From JAICXG01 sp036825615 (GTDB lineage Bacteria; Verrucomicrobiota; Verrucomicrobiia; Chthoniobacterales; UBA10450), in contig DAISXY010000003.1 in assembly GCA_036825615.1 (NCBI GenBank), positions 62,001 to 126,000 on the forward strand: 64,000 nt of DNA, in the 5' to 3' direction. The notes beneath the pieces were generated by a model. That model ran no database searches and was not told where the DNA came from. It worked only from the letters and a program-made list of their open reading frames with translations. The position numbers were made by a program, and so were the translations under genes. Positions 62,772 to 64,000 of this stretch are shown here, piece after piece; position 1 is the stretch's first letter, and every line of letters begins with the position of its first letter.

Positions 62772-62874
62772 GCCCAATCGATTAGAAACGAACGAAAACA
62801 ATGTTGCCCCTTCCCGTGATAGACGAAAAAATGTTCTCCTTTAAAGACGAACTTTCGTCTAATTTTCGTTAGGC
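62772..62874 (+). other. attC-like recombination site, candidate 1
   Basis: GCCCAATCGATTAGAAACGA at 62772 and the reverse complement of the region ending in TCTAATTTTCGTTAGGC at 62874 match over about 20 of 25 positions. This gives the imperfect inverted arms of an attC (R'' GCCCAAT, R' GTTAGGC), total 103 bp. R'' is one base off the RYYYAAC consensus. It lies after the GIY-YIG gene and 2 bp before the next gene start, the normal cassette layout. Confidence 0.5.
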
Positions 62875-62876
62875 CT

Positions 62877-63165
62877 ATGAAACGCTTCATCATCCTCGCA
62901 TTGATAGCTGTCAGCGGAACCATCCTGGGGAATGCGTCGCCTGCCCGCCCGATAGCGATCCTGCCTTTTGCCACCCTCGGCGCGGATGAGGGCACCAAAT
63001 CGTTCGCGGCGGGGCTCGAACAGGGGATCATCACGCGACTGACTCAGCAGCACGTGAGTTCCACGGTGGGCGGAGACATACGATCGTGAGATTACCGATG
63101 TGCTCGCGTTAGAAAGCGAGATTGCCGCCAAGGTGGCGACGGCGGTTGCAGGCAAAAAGACCTAA
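62877..63165 (+). pseudogene. Remnant of a TolB/FlgO-like periplasmic protein gene
   Basis: The 5' part encodes a signal peptide and the start of a FlgO/TolB-like domain (PIAILPFATLGADEGTKSF, then QGIITRLTQ). It then runs out of frame and stops at 63089. In another frame the sequence ETYDREITDVLALESEIAAK follows at about 63076-63165, which matches the end of the same domain type (normally ...ETYDRELTDIFAIQSEIA). A large internal deletion, about 90 codons by family comparison, has joined the two ends out of frame. The gene is dead. It starts 2 bp after attC candidate 1, so it may have been a cassette. Confidence 0.65.
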
Positions 63166-63596
63166 CCCCTATGAAGGGTGTCAAGAGTGGGTTGGTGAGC
63201 AGTTGATTTGGTTACATGGTTAGTTTGGGTTGAGGGTGGCGAGTTAGCTCTTCTGGAACGCTTCCGCTTGCGAAGACTCGCCGGCGGGTTTGGCCGCGAG
63301 CTGATACTCCTATCCGCGCGTGTGCTGGCTTGGTTTGGCTGACAGCGCAATGTGACTTATTTCGTCTCGGGACAAGCGGAACAGAGTGGGCGCGGTTCAA
63401 TCTAAAGCGACGGTGCGAGCTGCGAAAGAGGCTTGCTCAGACCAGGTTAGGTTACGAACACACGCCACGTTCCAAAGTGTTAGAGTTCCTTTTCTTGTCG
63501 TTCCAGGCGATTTTTTACTGGGTATTTGGCGGCTTTTGCAAGGGAGAGTTGGAGTTTGTGAGCGCAAACGAGGGCCGCTCCCGATGCGTAGCTTTC
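63166..63596. other. Region without a recognised gene
   Basis: About 430 bp. Short open frames exist on both strands, but none has a recognisable domain, a clear ribosome binding site or convincing composition. ACCTAAC at 63160 fits an attC R'' core, but no matching R' lies close enough. Confidence 0.5.
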
Positions 63597-63669
63597 GTGT
63601 AACTACAACCCGAATGGAGCAGCGACGCGCGCTCTCGCCAGCGGTCGCTGATCTTGTGTCTCGTTAGGC
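63597..63669 (+). other. attC-like recombination site, candidate 2
   Basis: 73-bp site ending in the canonical R' GTTAGGC (63663-63669) and starting at GTGTAAC (63597). The inner arms CAGCGAC and GTCGCTG pair perfectly over 7 bp around a 17-nt centre, and ACAA blocks match further out. Size and layout fit a short attC. R'' departs from consensus at one position. An ORF starts 12 bp after it, as expected for a cassette. Confidence 0.5.
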
Positions 63670-63680
63670 GGCTTCGCGTT

Positions 63681-63878
63681 ATGACTACTCCCGCCCTTAG
63701 CTACGCAGACCTTGACCCGATTCTCTCACCGTGGGTCGCTCGCCATCGCCTTCATCCATACACCGATTGCAAAGGCGAGGAGGTGCGCATTGTCGCAGTC
63801 GGTGATGATGCCGGCGACAGTTACCACATTTACGCCCGTCGAGATGAAAGTGCAGCGAACCGAGGTGTTGGTCCGTGA
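63681..63878 (+). CDS. Small hypothetical protein, possible integron cassette gene
   Basis: 65-residue ORF (TTPALSYADLDPILSPWVAR), beginning 12 bp downstream of attC candidate 2. The first ~50 residues look protein-like, with EEVRIVAVGDDAGDSYHIYA reading as a beta hairpin. The end (RRDESAANRGVGP) does not continue the fold, and another frame stays open to 63924, so a frameshift near 63840 is possible. No family is recognised with certainty. Confidence 0.45.
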   Translation: MTTPALSYADLDPILSPWVARHRLHPYTDCKGEEVRIVAVGDDAGDSYHIYARRDESAANRGVGP

Positions 63879-64000
63879 TTTTCGCTCAGCTTTAGCAACT
63901 CGACGAAATCGCGTTTGCTGGTAAATCCCAGGTTGAAGCGTTTTCTTGGCAGGTTTTGCGCTGGAGCAGGACATGGCAGGCGTCGCGATCGGCGGGAGCC

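Overview
The window reads as chromosomal DNA of a Gram-negative bacterium, most likely a soil Verrucomicrobium of the Chthoniobacterales/Spartobacteria kind. The support is indirect: moderate-to-high GC, many lipobox and signal-peptide proteins, an FHA-ABC transporter near a Hanks-type kinase, FG-GAP repeat proteins, integron-integrase remains and dispersed REP-like elements. The phylum call is inference.

1-17.5 kb is a defence locus on the + strand. It is a class 1 DISARM operon: drmD (5' end outside the window), a small unknown gene, drmMI, drmA, drmB and drmC. Between drmMI and drmA sit three additions: a GmrSD-like DUF262/DUF1524 nuclease gene, a short ORF matching the DrmA N-terminus, and a large SrfB/Hsp70-like ATPase gene. 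Spacing is tight or overlapping through most of the locus, so the cargo is probably co-expressed with DISARM.

17.7-32.5 kb is an envelope and signalling region: small lipoproteins and secreted proteins, an FHA-ABC transporter fusion, an S41/PDZ protease, a glycine-zipper lipoprotein, a 1041-residue secreted repeat protein, and a membrane-anchored Ser/Thr kinase diverging from it. 32.7-39.6 kb is an O-acetylation locus: an MBOAT acyltransferase and four SGNH/AlgJ-like proteins in two divergent groups. A 5'-half tRNA-Lys remnant lies at its right edge.

39.9-59 kb looks like core chromosome: rmuC, a cobalamin riboswitch with a TonB-dependent receptor, a sugar-nucleotide epimerase, tRNA-Lys(UUU), paired CNNM/CorC-like proteins, moaA-moaC-mog, lpd, ygfZ and a beta-hydroxyacid dehydrogenase with an acidic tail. 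The tRNA-Lys gene sits in an odd field of tRNA half copies, two tandem GIY-YIG genes and 18-nt palindromes. REP-like inverted repeats are scattered here; one supplies the end of moaC and the start codon of mog.

59-64 kb carries an FG-GAP repeat protein, then a decayed integron: an integron integrase with a frameshift and no catalytic tyrosine, a GIY-YIG gene overlapping its end, two attC-like sites, a cassette with a deleted gene remnant, and a small unknown ORF. The heptamer GTTAGGC/GCCTAAC is frequent from 39.9 kb onward, rare in the DISARM locus, and not found by eye between 16.7 and 39.9 kb, which suggests separate ancestry for that central block.
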